In this document: positions 1-5,992 of the stretch, one piece after another
Layout: every line of letters starts with the position of its first letter
Numbering within the stretch: the first letter of the stretch is position 1
Origin: JAENVT01 sp031412355
GTDB lineage: Bacteria; Actinomycetota; Acidimicrobiia; Acidimicrobiales; Ilumatobacteraceae
Length of the DNA stretch: 7,255 nucleotides
Assembly (NCBI GenBank): GCA_031412355.1
Contig: JANOCR010000340.1
Span: 1 to 7,255 of the forward strand
Reading direction: 5' to 3'
The notes under the pieces: generated by a model
What the model was told of the DNA's origin: nothing
Database searches by the model: none
Seen by the model: the letters and a program-made list of their open reading frames with translations, nothing else
Made by a program: the position numbers and the translations under genes

Positions 1-550
1 GCAACAGATCTGCGAAGCCGGCGAACGACGCCTGCGCTGCCGCTCGGATCTCGTCGAATCGTGCTTCGACCCCCGACAGCGCCGTGTCGATCCCGGCATC
101 CTCCAGCGACTCGATGACGGGCAGCGGATCGAGTTGGTGCAGTTGCAGCGTTGCCGCACTGAGCTGGTGTGCGACTCGACGCAAGGTTGTCGGCAGGCGC
201 AGCAATGTCCTGCCCAGGGCGAGACCATCGAGAAGGGCCCTACCGTCAGCTCGTTCCATCACCATGAACGCCCCACCGAGACCATCGTCGAAGCCGCCCA
301 GCACGACGCGAGGCGTGGGGTACCCCTGGTCGGCAACCGCCCGCTGCACGATCGTCTCGAGTAGACCGGCATCACGGTCCGGCATGATGCGCAGCACCAG
401 CGGTCCAGTGAGCTCGGAAGGCGGCCCAGTCAACTCGAAGCAGTAGATCGCAGCCCAGTACCCGCCCGTCATTGCCACTGGGCGCTGGGCGAACGACTCG
501 TGCCTTCCGGTGTGGGCCGACAGCACCCGCAGCAGCGCCTCGTCGATCAT
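1..550 (-). CDS. Phosphotransferase family protein (APH-like kinase), N-terminal part, cut by window edge
   Basis: The frame reads from an ATG at 548-550 leftwards to the window edge without a stop, giving 183 codons of N-terminal sequence. The pattern fits the N-lobe of the aminoglycoside phosphotransferase/choline kinase superfamily: a TGGYWAAIYCFEL strand pair, PLVLRIMP where the ATP-anchoring strand lies, then a helix ending in QGYPTPRVV, and the hinge-like stretch GGAFMVMERADGRALL. Such enzymes transfer a phosphate from a nucleotide to a small-molecule hydroxyl in the cytoplasm; the substrate cannot be told here. The catalytic HGDxxxxN and metal-binding Asp motifs would lie beyond the window, so activity cannot be judged. 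The usual Lys of the N-lobe appears to be Arg (VLRI), which is common in the ACAD10-like branch. The ribosome site is weak: a GGAAGG lies about 15 nt upstream, further than usual. It is divergent from the threonine aldolase, with 61 nt between starts. Confidence 0.75.
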   Translation of the reverse strand, partial: MIDEALLRVLSAHTGRHESFAQRPVAMTGGYWAAIYCFELTGPPSELTGPLVLRIMPDRDAGLLETIVQRAVADQGYPTPRVVLGGFDDGLGGAFMVMERADGRALLDGLALGRTLLRLPTTLRRVAHQLSAATLQLHQLDPLPVIESLEDAGIDTALSGVEARFDEIRAAAQASFAGFADLL

Positions 551-611
551 CGGGGAACTATGACACCTTCCCGGGGCCGCCTGACCACGGCGCGCCCGCT
601 AGAACGAACGG

Positions 612-1655
612 ATGAACTCTGAAATCGAGCTCCGCAGCGACAACGCGGCCGGCGTAGCGCCGGAGATCATGTCCGCGATCGTCGAGGCCAACATGGGCTC
701 GGCGCTGGCATACGGCGCCGACCGATGGACCTCGCAGCTTCGCGACACGGTCCGCGAGGTGTTCGAGCATCCCGACGCCGAGGTCTTTCCGATGATCAGC
801 GGCACGGCGGCCAATTCGCTCGGTCTGGCCGCGCTGTGTCCCCCGTGGGGCTCGGTGCTGTGCCACGAGACCGCCCACATCCTGCAGAGCGAGTGCGGGG
901 CGACATCGATGTTCGGTGGAGGCGCGGTCATGCGCGGCGTCGGTGGCGAGCAGTTCCGTGTCACGCCGACCACCCTCCAACACGCATTCGGCACGACTCG
1001 ATGGGGTGACCCGCACCATTCGCAACCGTCGGTCCTTTCGCTGACGGTGCCCACCGACCACGGAACCCTCTACACGCCACAGCAGATCGGCACGCTGGTC
1101 GACCTTGCTCGGGAGCGCGGGCTGCGCGCCCACATCGGCGGTGCTCGAGTGGCCAATGCGATCGCCGCGCTGGGTTGCCGCCCGGCTGACGTCACCTGGA
1201 GGGCCGGAGTCGACGCCATGTCGTTGGGAGCAACGAAGAACGGGGTCCTCAGCACCGATGCCATCGTGTGCTTCGATCCAGCGATCTCCGAGCAGTTGGT
1301 CTATCGGGTGAAACGCGCCGGCCACGTCGCCTCGAAGATGAGATTCCAGTCCGTTCAGCTGACCGCGTACCTGACCGGCGACCTGTGGCTGCGCCTCGCC
1401 CGGCATGCCAACGCATCCATGGCGCGACTTTCTGTCGGATTGCGCGACCTCGATATCGAGCTGCTCAACGACCCCGACGTCAACATGCTGTTCGCACGGC
1501 TCGACCCGGCCGTCGCCGATCGCATGGCGGACAGCGGGCTGCTTTTCTATCGCATGGCGAGCAACACCATCCGCCTCGTCACCAGCTTCCAGACCACCGA
1601 CCTCGAAGTCGACGACGCACTGTCGCGCATCAAGGCCGCCCTCGCCGCCCACTAG
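612..1655 (+). CDS. ltaE: Low-specificity L-threonine aldolase family protein (PLP, fold type I) with an atypical active site
   Basis: The family is a PLP-dependent cytoplasmic enzyme that cleaves L-threonine or L-allo-threonine to glycine and acetaldehyde. The 347 residues match the usual length of the Pseudomonas-type branch. Visible landmarks are the N-terminal RSDNAAG (8-14), the phosphate-binding SGTAANSL (63-70), CHETAHILQSECGA (84-97) with His89 placed to stack on PLP, Arg179 for the substrate carboxylate, the Schiff-base Lys209 in GATKNG, and RAGHVASKMRF in the C-terminal domain. One key residue is wrong: the family motif H-x-DGAR reads HIGGAR (174-179), so the Asp that contacts the PLP pyridine nitrogen is Gly176 (codon GGC at 1137-1139, one transition from GAC). 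The frame is otherwise intact. The ATG at 612 begins where homologues begin. There is no clear Shine-Dalgarno site; a TAGAAC at 600-605 could be a -10 element for a leaderless transcript, which is speculative. Family assignment is firm; activity is doubtful. Confidence 0.9.
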   Translation: MNSEIELRSDNAAGVAPEIMSAIVEANMGSALAYGADRWTSQLRDTVREVFEHPDAEVFPMISGTAANSLGLAALCPPWGSVLCHETAHILQSECGATSMFGGGAVMRGVGGEQFRVTPTTLQHAFGTTRWGDPHHSQPSVLSLTVPTDHGTLYTPQQIGTLVDLARERGLRAHIGGARVANAIAALGCRPADVTWRAGVDAMSLGATKNGVLSTDAIVCFDPAISEQLVYRVKRAGHVASKMRFQSVQLTAYLTGDLWLRLARHANASMARLSVGLRDLDIELLNDPDVNMLFARLDPAVADRMADSGLLFYRMASNTIRLVTSFQTTDLEVDDALSRIKAALAAH

Positions 1656-1679
1656 GCGTGTTGAGCAACATGTGCAGGA

Positions 1680-2612
1680 TCATCGGGCAACCGAGGCTCG
1701 TTCGCTGATCCACACCGCCAACAGCACCAACGCCCCGCCCACGGCGTCGCGCACATGCAGATTCTCGCCGACGACGAGCCACGAAAAGATCACCCCGAAC
1801 AGCGGGGTCAGGAACATCGTGACCGCGACGCGATTCGACGGCTGGTTGGCCAGGACCAGGCATAGCAACAGGTAGGCAATACCAGAGCCGATACCGAGGA
1901 AGACGACGGCTGCAAACGCCTTCGGCGTGACCGAATCGCCTCGCAACATGCCGCCGTCGATCACGTCGAACAGGCACGCCGGGATGACGAAGATCAGCGC
2001 ACCCACCTGAGTCACCGCGGCGACTGCCAGGGGATCCACGCCTCGCCCGACCCGGCGGACGAACGCCGTGTACACCGAGAACGTGACCACGGTGCCCAAC
2101 AACAAGATGATCGGCACCACGGGAGACGGGCCTGAGTTCTCGGTGAACACGCCCGACGCGACCAGGGCGCCGGCAAAGCCGATGAACAGGGCGACGATGG
2201 AACGCCGCGATGGGGCATCGCCGACCAACAGCACTCCGGCCAGGGCTACGCCAATCGGTTCGAGACCGACGACGATCGAGCCGATCGTGGCCGAACCCCG
2301 ATCGACACCGATGCCCATGAACACCGCCATCAGGCCGATGCCGAACATCCCGATCACGATCAATCGACGAACATGGTGCCGCGCCGTCGGCAGCCGGTGG
2401 CGAGCGACGATCACCAACATGACCGAGGCCAACACAAAGCGGACCAGGTTGGTGGTGGCCGGACCGAAGCTCTCGCTTGCCAACTTGTACGCCGGCAGGC
2501 TCCCCCCGAAGAACACCACGATGGTCAACAGCGTTGCGCGTACCGCCAGCGTTGCCGGCTGCGAGGTGCGGGCCACCCCATCAACCGATGTCGTCGAGTC
2601 GATGGCTGCCAC
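1680..2612 (-). CDS. DMT superfamily permease with two EamA domains
   Basis: This is an integral membrane protein of about 310 residues with roughly ten hydrophobic helices in two similar halves, the standard EamA (drug/metabolite transporter) layout. Each half ends in a typical signature: GSIVVGLEPIGVALAGVLLVGDAPSRR in the first and AVTMFLTPLFGVIFSWLVVGEN in the second, followed by the last-helix pattern GGALVLLAVWI. Members export amino acids or metabolites across the cytoplasmic membrane; the substrate is unknown here. I place the start at the GTG at 2610-2612 because AGGGTGGG lies a few nt upstream and the remaining N-terminus before the first helix is short. An in-frame GTG at 2663 would add 17 Arg-rich residues and has no good ribosome site. 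The gene converges on the threonine aldolase, with 24 nt between stop codons and no convincing terminator. Amino acid export next to an amino acid lyase is suggestive only. Confidence 0.88.
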   Translation of the reverse strand: MAAIDSTTSVDGVARTSQPATLAVRATLLTIVVFFGGSLPAYKLASESFGPATTNLVRFVLASVMLVIVARHRLPTARHHVRRLIVIGMFGIGLMAVFMGIGVDRGSATIGSIVVGLEPIGVALAGVLLVGDAPSRRSIVALFIGFAGALVASGVFTENSGPSPVVPIILLLGTVVTFSVYTAFVRRVGRGVDPLAVAAVTQVGALIFVIPACLFDVIDGGMLRGDSVTPKAFAAVVFLGIGSGIAYLLLCLVLANQPSNRVAVTMFLTPLFGVIFSWLVVGENLHVRDAVGGALVLLAVWISERASVAR

Positions 2613-2681
2613 AACGCCCACCCTACGCGCCGCGCAGCGACCGCCTTCGAGACGGCACGGCACATCCAGCAGAATGATGCC

Positions 2682-2845
2682 GTGAGGGCTTTGCGTCTGC
2701 CGGACGGCCAGGACCTGGAAGTGACGCAGCGGATCGTCGAGAGTCGCTGGCGGTTGAACTGCACGTCGTCGAGGGCGAGGGGCATATCATCGCCTCACTG
2801 ACCGGCGCTGACCTCTTCGATGCCATCGAACGTGTCCGGGCCTGA
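2682..2845 (+). pseudogene. Small frameshifted reading frame of unknown function (possible remnant)
   Basis: No single frame covers this stretch, but two adjoining frames read like one small protein. From a GTG at 2682 the first frame gives VRALRLPDGQDLEVTQRIVES and then turns into unlikely Ser/Arg-rich sequence. From about 2744 the frame one base back gives SLAVELHVVEGEGHIIA followed by SLTGADLFDAIERVRA and a TGA at 2843-2845. The second frame has no ATG, GTG or TTG after its upstream stop at 2675, so it cannot start independently in the usual way. Joined, they would make a protein of about 54 residues. The stop lies 18 nt before the start of the LLM oxidoreductase remnant, the spacing of an operon. 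I do not recognise the family. There is no clear ribosome site before 2682, and the reading could be chance in GC-rich DNA. Confidence 0.35.
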
Positions 2846-2863
2846 TCCACCGGGAGCGCCAAA

Positions 2864-3010
2864 GTGATCAAGTCGTGGTTGTTCGAGTTCTTTCATCAAC
2901 CAGCCGACCCAAAGCAACGGGCAGATCCCCAAGCGGTGAACGATCACTTTCGCTGGTACATCGATCTGTGGGCCCGCGCCGACGAGCGCAACTTCCTTGC
3001 CGCCCAGTAG
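2864..3010 (+). pseudogene. LLM-class (luciferase-like) flavin-dependent oxidoreductase, N-terminal remnant
   Basis: A 48-codon frame starts at a GTG at 2864 with a good ribosome site (GGGAG at 2852-2856, 7 nt spacing). Its first ~44 residues, beginning VIKSWLFEFFHQPADP and running through HFRWYIDLWARADERNF, look like the first strand and helix of actinobacterial LLM-class oxidoreductases, where WYLDLWxRAEELGFEGxFFSEHH typically follows. Those enzymes are FMN- or F420-dependent TIM-barrel proteins of about 300-400 residues, so nearly 90 percent is missing. After NF the frame reads LAAQ and stops at TAG 3008-3010; these last bases are the complement of codons for YWAA of the oxidase remnant on the other strand. 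The truncation thus coincides with that gene's end. It is almost certainly not functional, though the start region could still be translated. The family call rests on pattern memory of a short segment. Confidence 0.6.
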
Positions 3011-3384
3011 ACATCACTGTTCTGCTGCGCGTCGGCCCGCACCAGTTCGCCGTCGGCCGTGACGACGTCGACGCCGAGCACGCTCTCGCAGGCCCATCCC
3101 CACTGCCGCGAGTTCCAGCCCTGACCGCCCTGCAACAGGTCCCGCCGAGGCCGACCGTCGCGCAGTGTCCGCCGGGGAAGACCAGGCCGTGGGTTCGTAG
3201 GAACGGGGCGAAGTCCTGCCCACCGCGCATCGACGGGCTGACGGTGGCGGTCAGGTTGTGCACATCGACGGTCATTTCCCGCAGCCCGGCGAGATCGATC
3301 AGGATGTCGGGCGTTGAACAACGGGTCGGAGCGCGCGGCCTCGTAGTCGGCGCTACCGCGCTCGACGAAGCGTCCTTCGAACAT
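2995..3384 (-). pseudogene. PCMH-type FAD-linked oxidase (BBE-like), decayed and truncated
   Basis: From the ATG at 3382-3384 the protein begins MFEGRFVERGSADYEAARSD and continues PLFNARHPD. It then jumps, in another frame, to DILIDLAGLREM, followed by TATVSPSMRGGQ and FPGGHCATVGLGG; after a further one-base shift it reads LLQGGQGWNSRQWGWACES, VVTADGELVRAD and NSDVYWAAR, where recognisable sequence stops at about 2995. Intact relatives are flavoproteins of roughly 450 residues. Three lesions are visible: loss of the segment between NARHPD and ILIDLAGL (join near 3303-3309), which normally carries the RSGGHSW histidine that binds FAD covalently; a missing base between 3140 and 3141 that breaks GGYLLQGG; and loss of the whole C-terminal half. 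The second flavin-linking site, Cys in GGHCATVG, remains. The start lies 4 nt after the stop of the upstream dehydrogenase gene and has an AAGG about 9 nt before it, so it was once the next gene in that operon. Confidence 0.8.
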
Positions 3385-3388
3385 CGTG

Positions 3389-5854
3389 CTACGCCTTGAT
3401 CCGCAGGTTGTCGGGGTCGTACATGGGCCGCATCGAGACGTGCGCCGGGTGGCACCGTCCGGCGATCTCGACCTCCCATGTACCAGACGACAGGTACGCA
3501 GGGGTGATCGGCTCGCCCGCCTCGACCATCACCAGTCCAACGGCGCCACCCAACGTGAACCCGTACGAGGCGGCTCGCACGTATCCGACTGCGCGGGCGT
3601 CTCGATGCACGACCTCGGCGTGGAACATCAGCGGAACCGGATCGTCGACCATCACTTGCACCAGTCGACGCGTCAACGGCCCGGCGGCCTTGCGGGCCAC
3701 AACAGCGTCACGGCCGATGAAGCCGTCGGGCTTGTCGAGATCGACTGCGAATCCGAGACCGGCTTCCAGCACCGAATCGGTGTTGTCGATGTCGTGGCCA
3801 TAGTCGCGATAGCCCTTTTCCATCCGCAGGCTGCCCAGCGCCTTCAGCCCTGCGTGCCGCAGACTGAACGCGGCACCGGCGGCCACGACGCGGTCGTAGA
3901 CGTGCACCGCTTGCTCAGCTGGGACATACAGCTCGTACCCCAACTCGCCGAGGTACGTGATGCGCACGCATAGCACCATGGCGAACCCGATGTCGATGTA
4001 GCGCGCAGTGCGAAACGGGTACGCCGCGTTCGTGAGGTCGGCCGAGGTGATCGACTGCAGCAACTCACGCGACCGGGGTCCCTGCACATTCAGTTGGGCG
4101 AAGCCCGACGTGACATCGGTGGCAATTGCATGCTGATCGCCGAACTGTCGGCGCATGCGTGTCTCGACGTGTCGATGGGCGGTGTCGGTGGCCACCACCC
4201 AGTACCGATCCTCGTCGAGCTTGGTCACCGTGAGATCGGCCTCGACCCCGCCCGACTCGTTCAGCCACTGTGTGTACGTGATCACACCGCTGTCGCCGTC
4301 GACGTTGTTGGCCGACAACCGGTTCAACAGGCGGCCGGCATCGCGGCCCTGCACGAGGAACTTCGACATGAACGACATGTCCATCACGATCACGTCGTTG
4401 CGGGCGGCGTGGTGCTCGGCACGCCAGTAGTCGAACCAGTTCTGCCGCCCCCACGACAGCTGATCAACCTTCGGCTCGACACCTTCCGGCGCAAACCAAT
4501 CTGCGCCCTCCCAACCGCTGACGTCTTTGAAGTAGGCCCGTTGGGCGTGCAGCCGATGATGGATCGGTGACACCTTGGCCTGCCGGGCGGTGGTCATCGA
4601 TCGTCCCGGATAATGGCACTGGTACACCATCCCGAGTGACTCGACCGTTCGCGTGGCGCGGTACTCGGGGTTCGACTGGTACCGATGCAGGCGATCGATG
4701 TTGAATCCGGTGACGTCGACATCGGGTTGGCCGTTCAGGATCCAATGCGCCAGCAGCCGACCCATGCCGCCGCCGGTGAGAATGCCGACCGAGTTCATGC
4801 CGGCCGCGACGAAGTAGTTCTTCAGCTCCGGTGCCTCGCCCACCACCGGCATCAGGTCCGGCGTAAAGCTCTCCGGGCCGCAGAAGAAGGTGCGGATCCC
4901 CGTCTCCATCGAGATCGGCACACGGCTCATTGCCCGCTCGACGTAGGGCCCCATGCGGTCCCAGTCGGGTTGGATGACGCCGAACGAGAAGTCGTCGGGG
5001 ATGCCACCGACGTTCCACGGTGCGCACATCGCCTCGAACAGACCGATCATCAGTCCGCCGACCTCTTCGCGGTAGTAGCCGTAGTTGGCAGGGTCCTCGA
5101 TCACCGGCCACGTCTTCGACAGTCCGTCGATCTGCTCGGTGATCAGGTAGTAGTGCTCGGCCGCCTGCAGCGGGATGTTGATGCCGGAGGCCTCGCCCAA
5201 CTGGCGGGCCCACATCCCCGCGCAGTTGACGACGAACTCGGCTTCGATCTCGCCGTGGTCGGTGCGCACGCCTGTGACCACTCCATCTCGCTGGGCAACG
5301 CCGGTCACGGAAACGCCTTCGATGATCGTCGCCCCCTGAAGCCGTGCACCCTTGGCCAACGCCATGGTCACGTCGACGGGGTTGGCGCGGCCGTCCTCTT
5401 TCACGTAGAACCCGGCCAGCACATCGTCGGTGCGCGCCAAGGGGAACAGGTCGGTCACTTCCTTGGCGGAGATCTCGTGAACGTCGACGCCGCAGTAGCG
5501 GTTGAACGCGCTGACCCTTCGGTACTCCTCGAGCCGGTCGGGCTCGGTGGCGAGCTCGATGAAACCAACCGGACTGAAACCCGTCGATTGACCCGTCTCG
5601 GCTTCGAGTCGGGAGTACAGATCGGAAGTGTACTTGCGCATCTCCGTCGAGGTCTCCGACAACGAGCCGAACGTGACCATCAGACCGGCGGCATGCCACG
5701 TGGTGCCCGAGGTCAGCTTGTCGCGCTCCAACACCACCACGTCGACGCACCCCATGTGGGCCAAGTGGTAGGCCACCGAACAGCCGATCACGCCACCACC
5801 GATCACCACGACGCGGGCGCGTTGCGGCATGGTCGGCGGCACGGAAGGTGGCAT
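3389..5854 (-). CDS. Dimethylglycine/sarcosine dehydrogenase-like protein (DAO-GcvT fusion flavoprotein)
   Basis: The 821 residues carry the full architecture of the dimethylglycine/sarcosine dehydrogenase family, which removes N-methyl groups from glycine derivatives in the cytoplasm and passes the one-carbon unit to tetrahydrofolate. The DAO domain (about 13-375) has the FAD-binding VVVIGGGVIGCSVAYHLA, His54 in SGTTWHAAGL (the covalent FAD position in the family), YYREEVGGLMIGLFE (260-274) and the closing GMNSVGILTGGGMGRLLA. A linker (about 376-430) leads to the aminomethyltransferase-like GcvT domain: DMSFMSKFLVQGRDA (492-506), LNESGGVEADLTV with Asp540 at the folate-site acid, GELGYELYVP (636-645) and EKGYRDYGHDID. 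The GcvT C-terminal barrel starts near FIGRDA (712). Length and motifs are complete. The exact substrate (dimethylglycine, sarcosine or another N-methyl amine) cannot be fixed from sequence. An internal ATG at codon 9 is an alternative start; neither has a clear ribosome site. The decayed FAD oxidase follows 4 nt downstream. Confidence 0.92.
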   Translation of the reverse strand: MPPSVPPTMPQRARVVVIGGGVIGCSVAYHLAHMGCVDVVVLERDKLTSGTTWHAAGLMVTFGSLSETSTEMRKYTSDLYSRLEAETGQSTGFSPVGFIELATEPDRLEEYRRVSAFNRYCGVDVHEISAKEVTDLFPLARTDDVLAGFYVKEDGRANPVDVTMALAKGARLQGATIIEGVSVTGVAQRDGVVTGVRTDHGEIEAEFVVNCAGMWARQLGEASGINIPLQAAEHYYLITEQIDGLSKTWPVIEDPANYGYYREEVGGLMIGLFEAMCAPWNVGGIPDDFSFGVIQPDWDRMGPYVERAMSRVPISMETGIRTFFCGPESFTPDLMPVVGEAPELKNYFVAAGMNSVGILTGGGMGRLLAHWILNGQPDVDVTGFNIDRLHRYQSNPEYRATRTVESLGMVYQCHYPGRSMTTARQAKVSPIHHRLHAQRAYFKDVSGWEGADWFAPEGVEPKVDQLSWGRQNWFDYWRAEHHAARNDVIVMDMSFMSKFLVQGRDAGRLLNRLSANNVDGDSGVITYTQWLNESGGVEADLTVTKLDEDRYWVVATDTAHRHVETRMRRQFGDQHAIATDVTSGFAQLNVQGPRSRELLQSITSADLTNAAYPFRTARYIDIGFAMVLCVRITYLGELGYELYVPAEQAVHVYDRVVAAGAAFSLRHAGLKALGSLRMEKGYRDYGHDIDNTDSVLEAGLGFAVDLDKPDGFIGRDAVVARKAAGPLTRRLVQVMVDDPVPLMFHAEVVHRDARAVGYVRAASYGFTLGGAVGLVMVEAGEPITPAYLSSGTWEVEIAGRCHPAHVSMRPMYDPDNLRIKA

Positions 5855-5931
5855 GGATGCCGAGTGTATTCACCATCTGTAACCTCACCCACGGCCGCGA
5901 CATGGACCAATCCACATCCGTTCGCGCAACG
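5855..5931. other. Divergent intergenic region between the dehydrogenase and the sigma factor unit
   Basis: These bases separate the two divergent start regions and must hold promoters for both directions. Apart from the TACACT near the dehydrogenase start I cannot identify a confident promoter, an operator repeat or a terminator. A TGTAAC at 5878-5883 contains the AAC seen in many ECF-type -35 elements, but I see no matching -10 element at proper spacing. Confidence 0.4.
5863..5868 (-). promoter_or_regulatory. Possible -10 element for the dehydrogenase gene (leaderless transcript)
   Basis: On the minus strand TACACT, which fits the TANNNT pattern, lies 8 nt before the ATG at 5854. A start of transcription six or seven bases downstream would fall almost on the ATG, as in a leaderless mRNA, and would explain why no ribosome site is visible. 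No convincing -35 hexamer is present at 16-18 nt spacing. This is a weak, single-motif call. Confidence 0.22.
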
Positions 5932-5937
5932 AAGGAG
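5932..5937 (+). promoter_or_regulatory. Strong Shine-Dalgarno site (AAGGAG) upstream of the sigma factor
   Basis: AAGGAG is the best ribosome site in the window. It lies 4 nt before an ATG at 5942 and 8 nt before an ATG at 5946, but 44 nt before the ATG that opens the sigma factor frame at 5982. The ATG at the better spacing (5946) is in frame with the sigma factor but is followed by a TAG at 5967-5969 after seven codons. The site therefore directs ribosomes first to short reading frames, not straight to the sigma factor. Confidence 0.6.
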
Positions 5938-5941
5938 CTAC

Positions 5942-5992
5942 ATGAATGATCGGGCATTGCCTCGGGTAGCGGGGCCGGCGCATGCTCCGTAG
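5942..5992 (+). CDS. Possible 16-residue leader peptide overlapping the sigma factor start
   Basis: An ATG at 5942 behind AAGGAG opens a 16-codon frame reading MNDRALPRVAGPAHAP and ends with TAG at 5990-5992, overlapping the first 11 nt of the sigma factor frame (ATG at 5982). This arrangement would allow translational coupling: ribosomes finishing the leader would be at the sigma start, which lacks its own good ribosome site. The peptide resembles nothing I know. The alternative is a seven-codon frame from the ATG at 5946 that shares the sigma frame. Either may be an accident of an older, longer sigma factor start. Confidence 0.3.
   Translation: MNDRALPRVAGPAHAP

Noticed and set aside
84..446. 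Ser/Arg-rich plus-strand frame at the left edge
   Set aside because: Antisense to the phosphotransferase fragment, which has a recognisable kinase N-lobe; no domain pattern in the plus frame.
558..1652. A 364-codon minus-strand open frame opposite the threonine aldolase
   Set aside because: It mirrors the codon pattern of the aldolase and contains no recognisable domain.
1659..1670. Inverted repeat TGTTGAGCAACA between the convergent aldolase and transporter genes
   Set aside because: The stem is 5 bp with a 2-nt loop and no T-tract on either side, too weak to call a terminator.
2068..2685. A plus-strand Thr/Pro/Arg-rich frame opposite the transporter
   Set aside because: Composition is that expected from reading a hydrophobic gene backwards; the transporter signatures on the other strand are clear.
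5869..5915. A possible SigK-type autoregulatory promoter (CCATCT followed by a CG-rich stretch) upstream of the sigma factor
   Set aside because: Only the -35-like half resembles known SigK promoters, and no matching -10 element lies at proper spacing.
4685..5992. A 435-codon plus-strand open frame opposite the dehydrogenase
   Set aside because: Low-complexity composition, antisense to a complete conserved protein, with no family motif.
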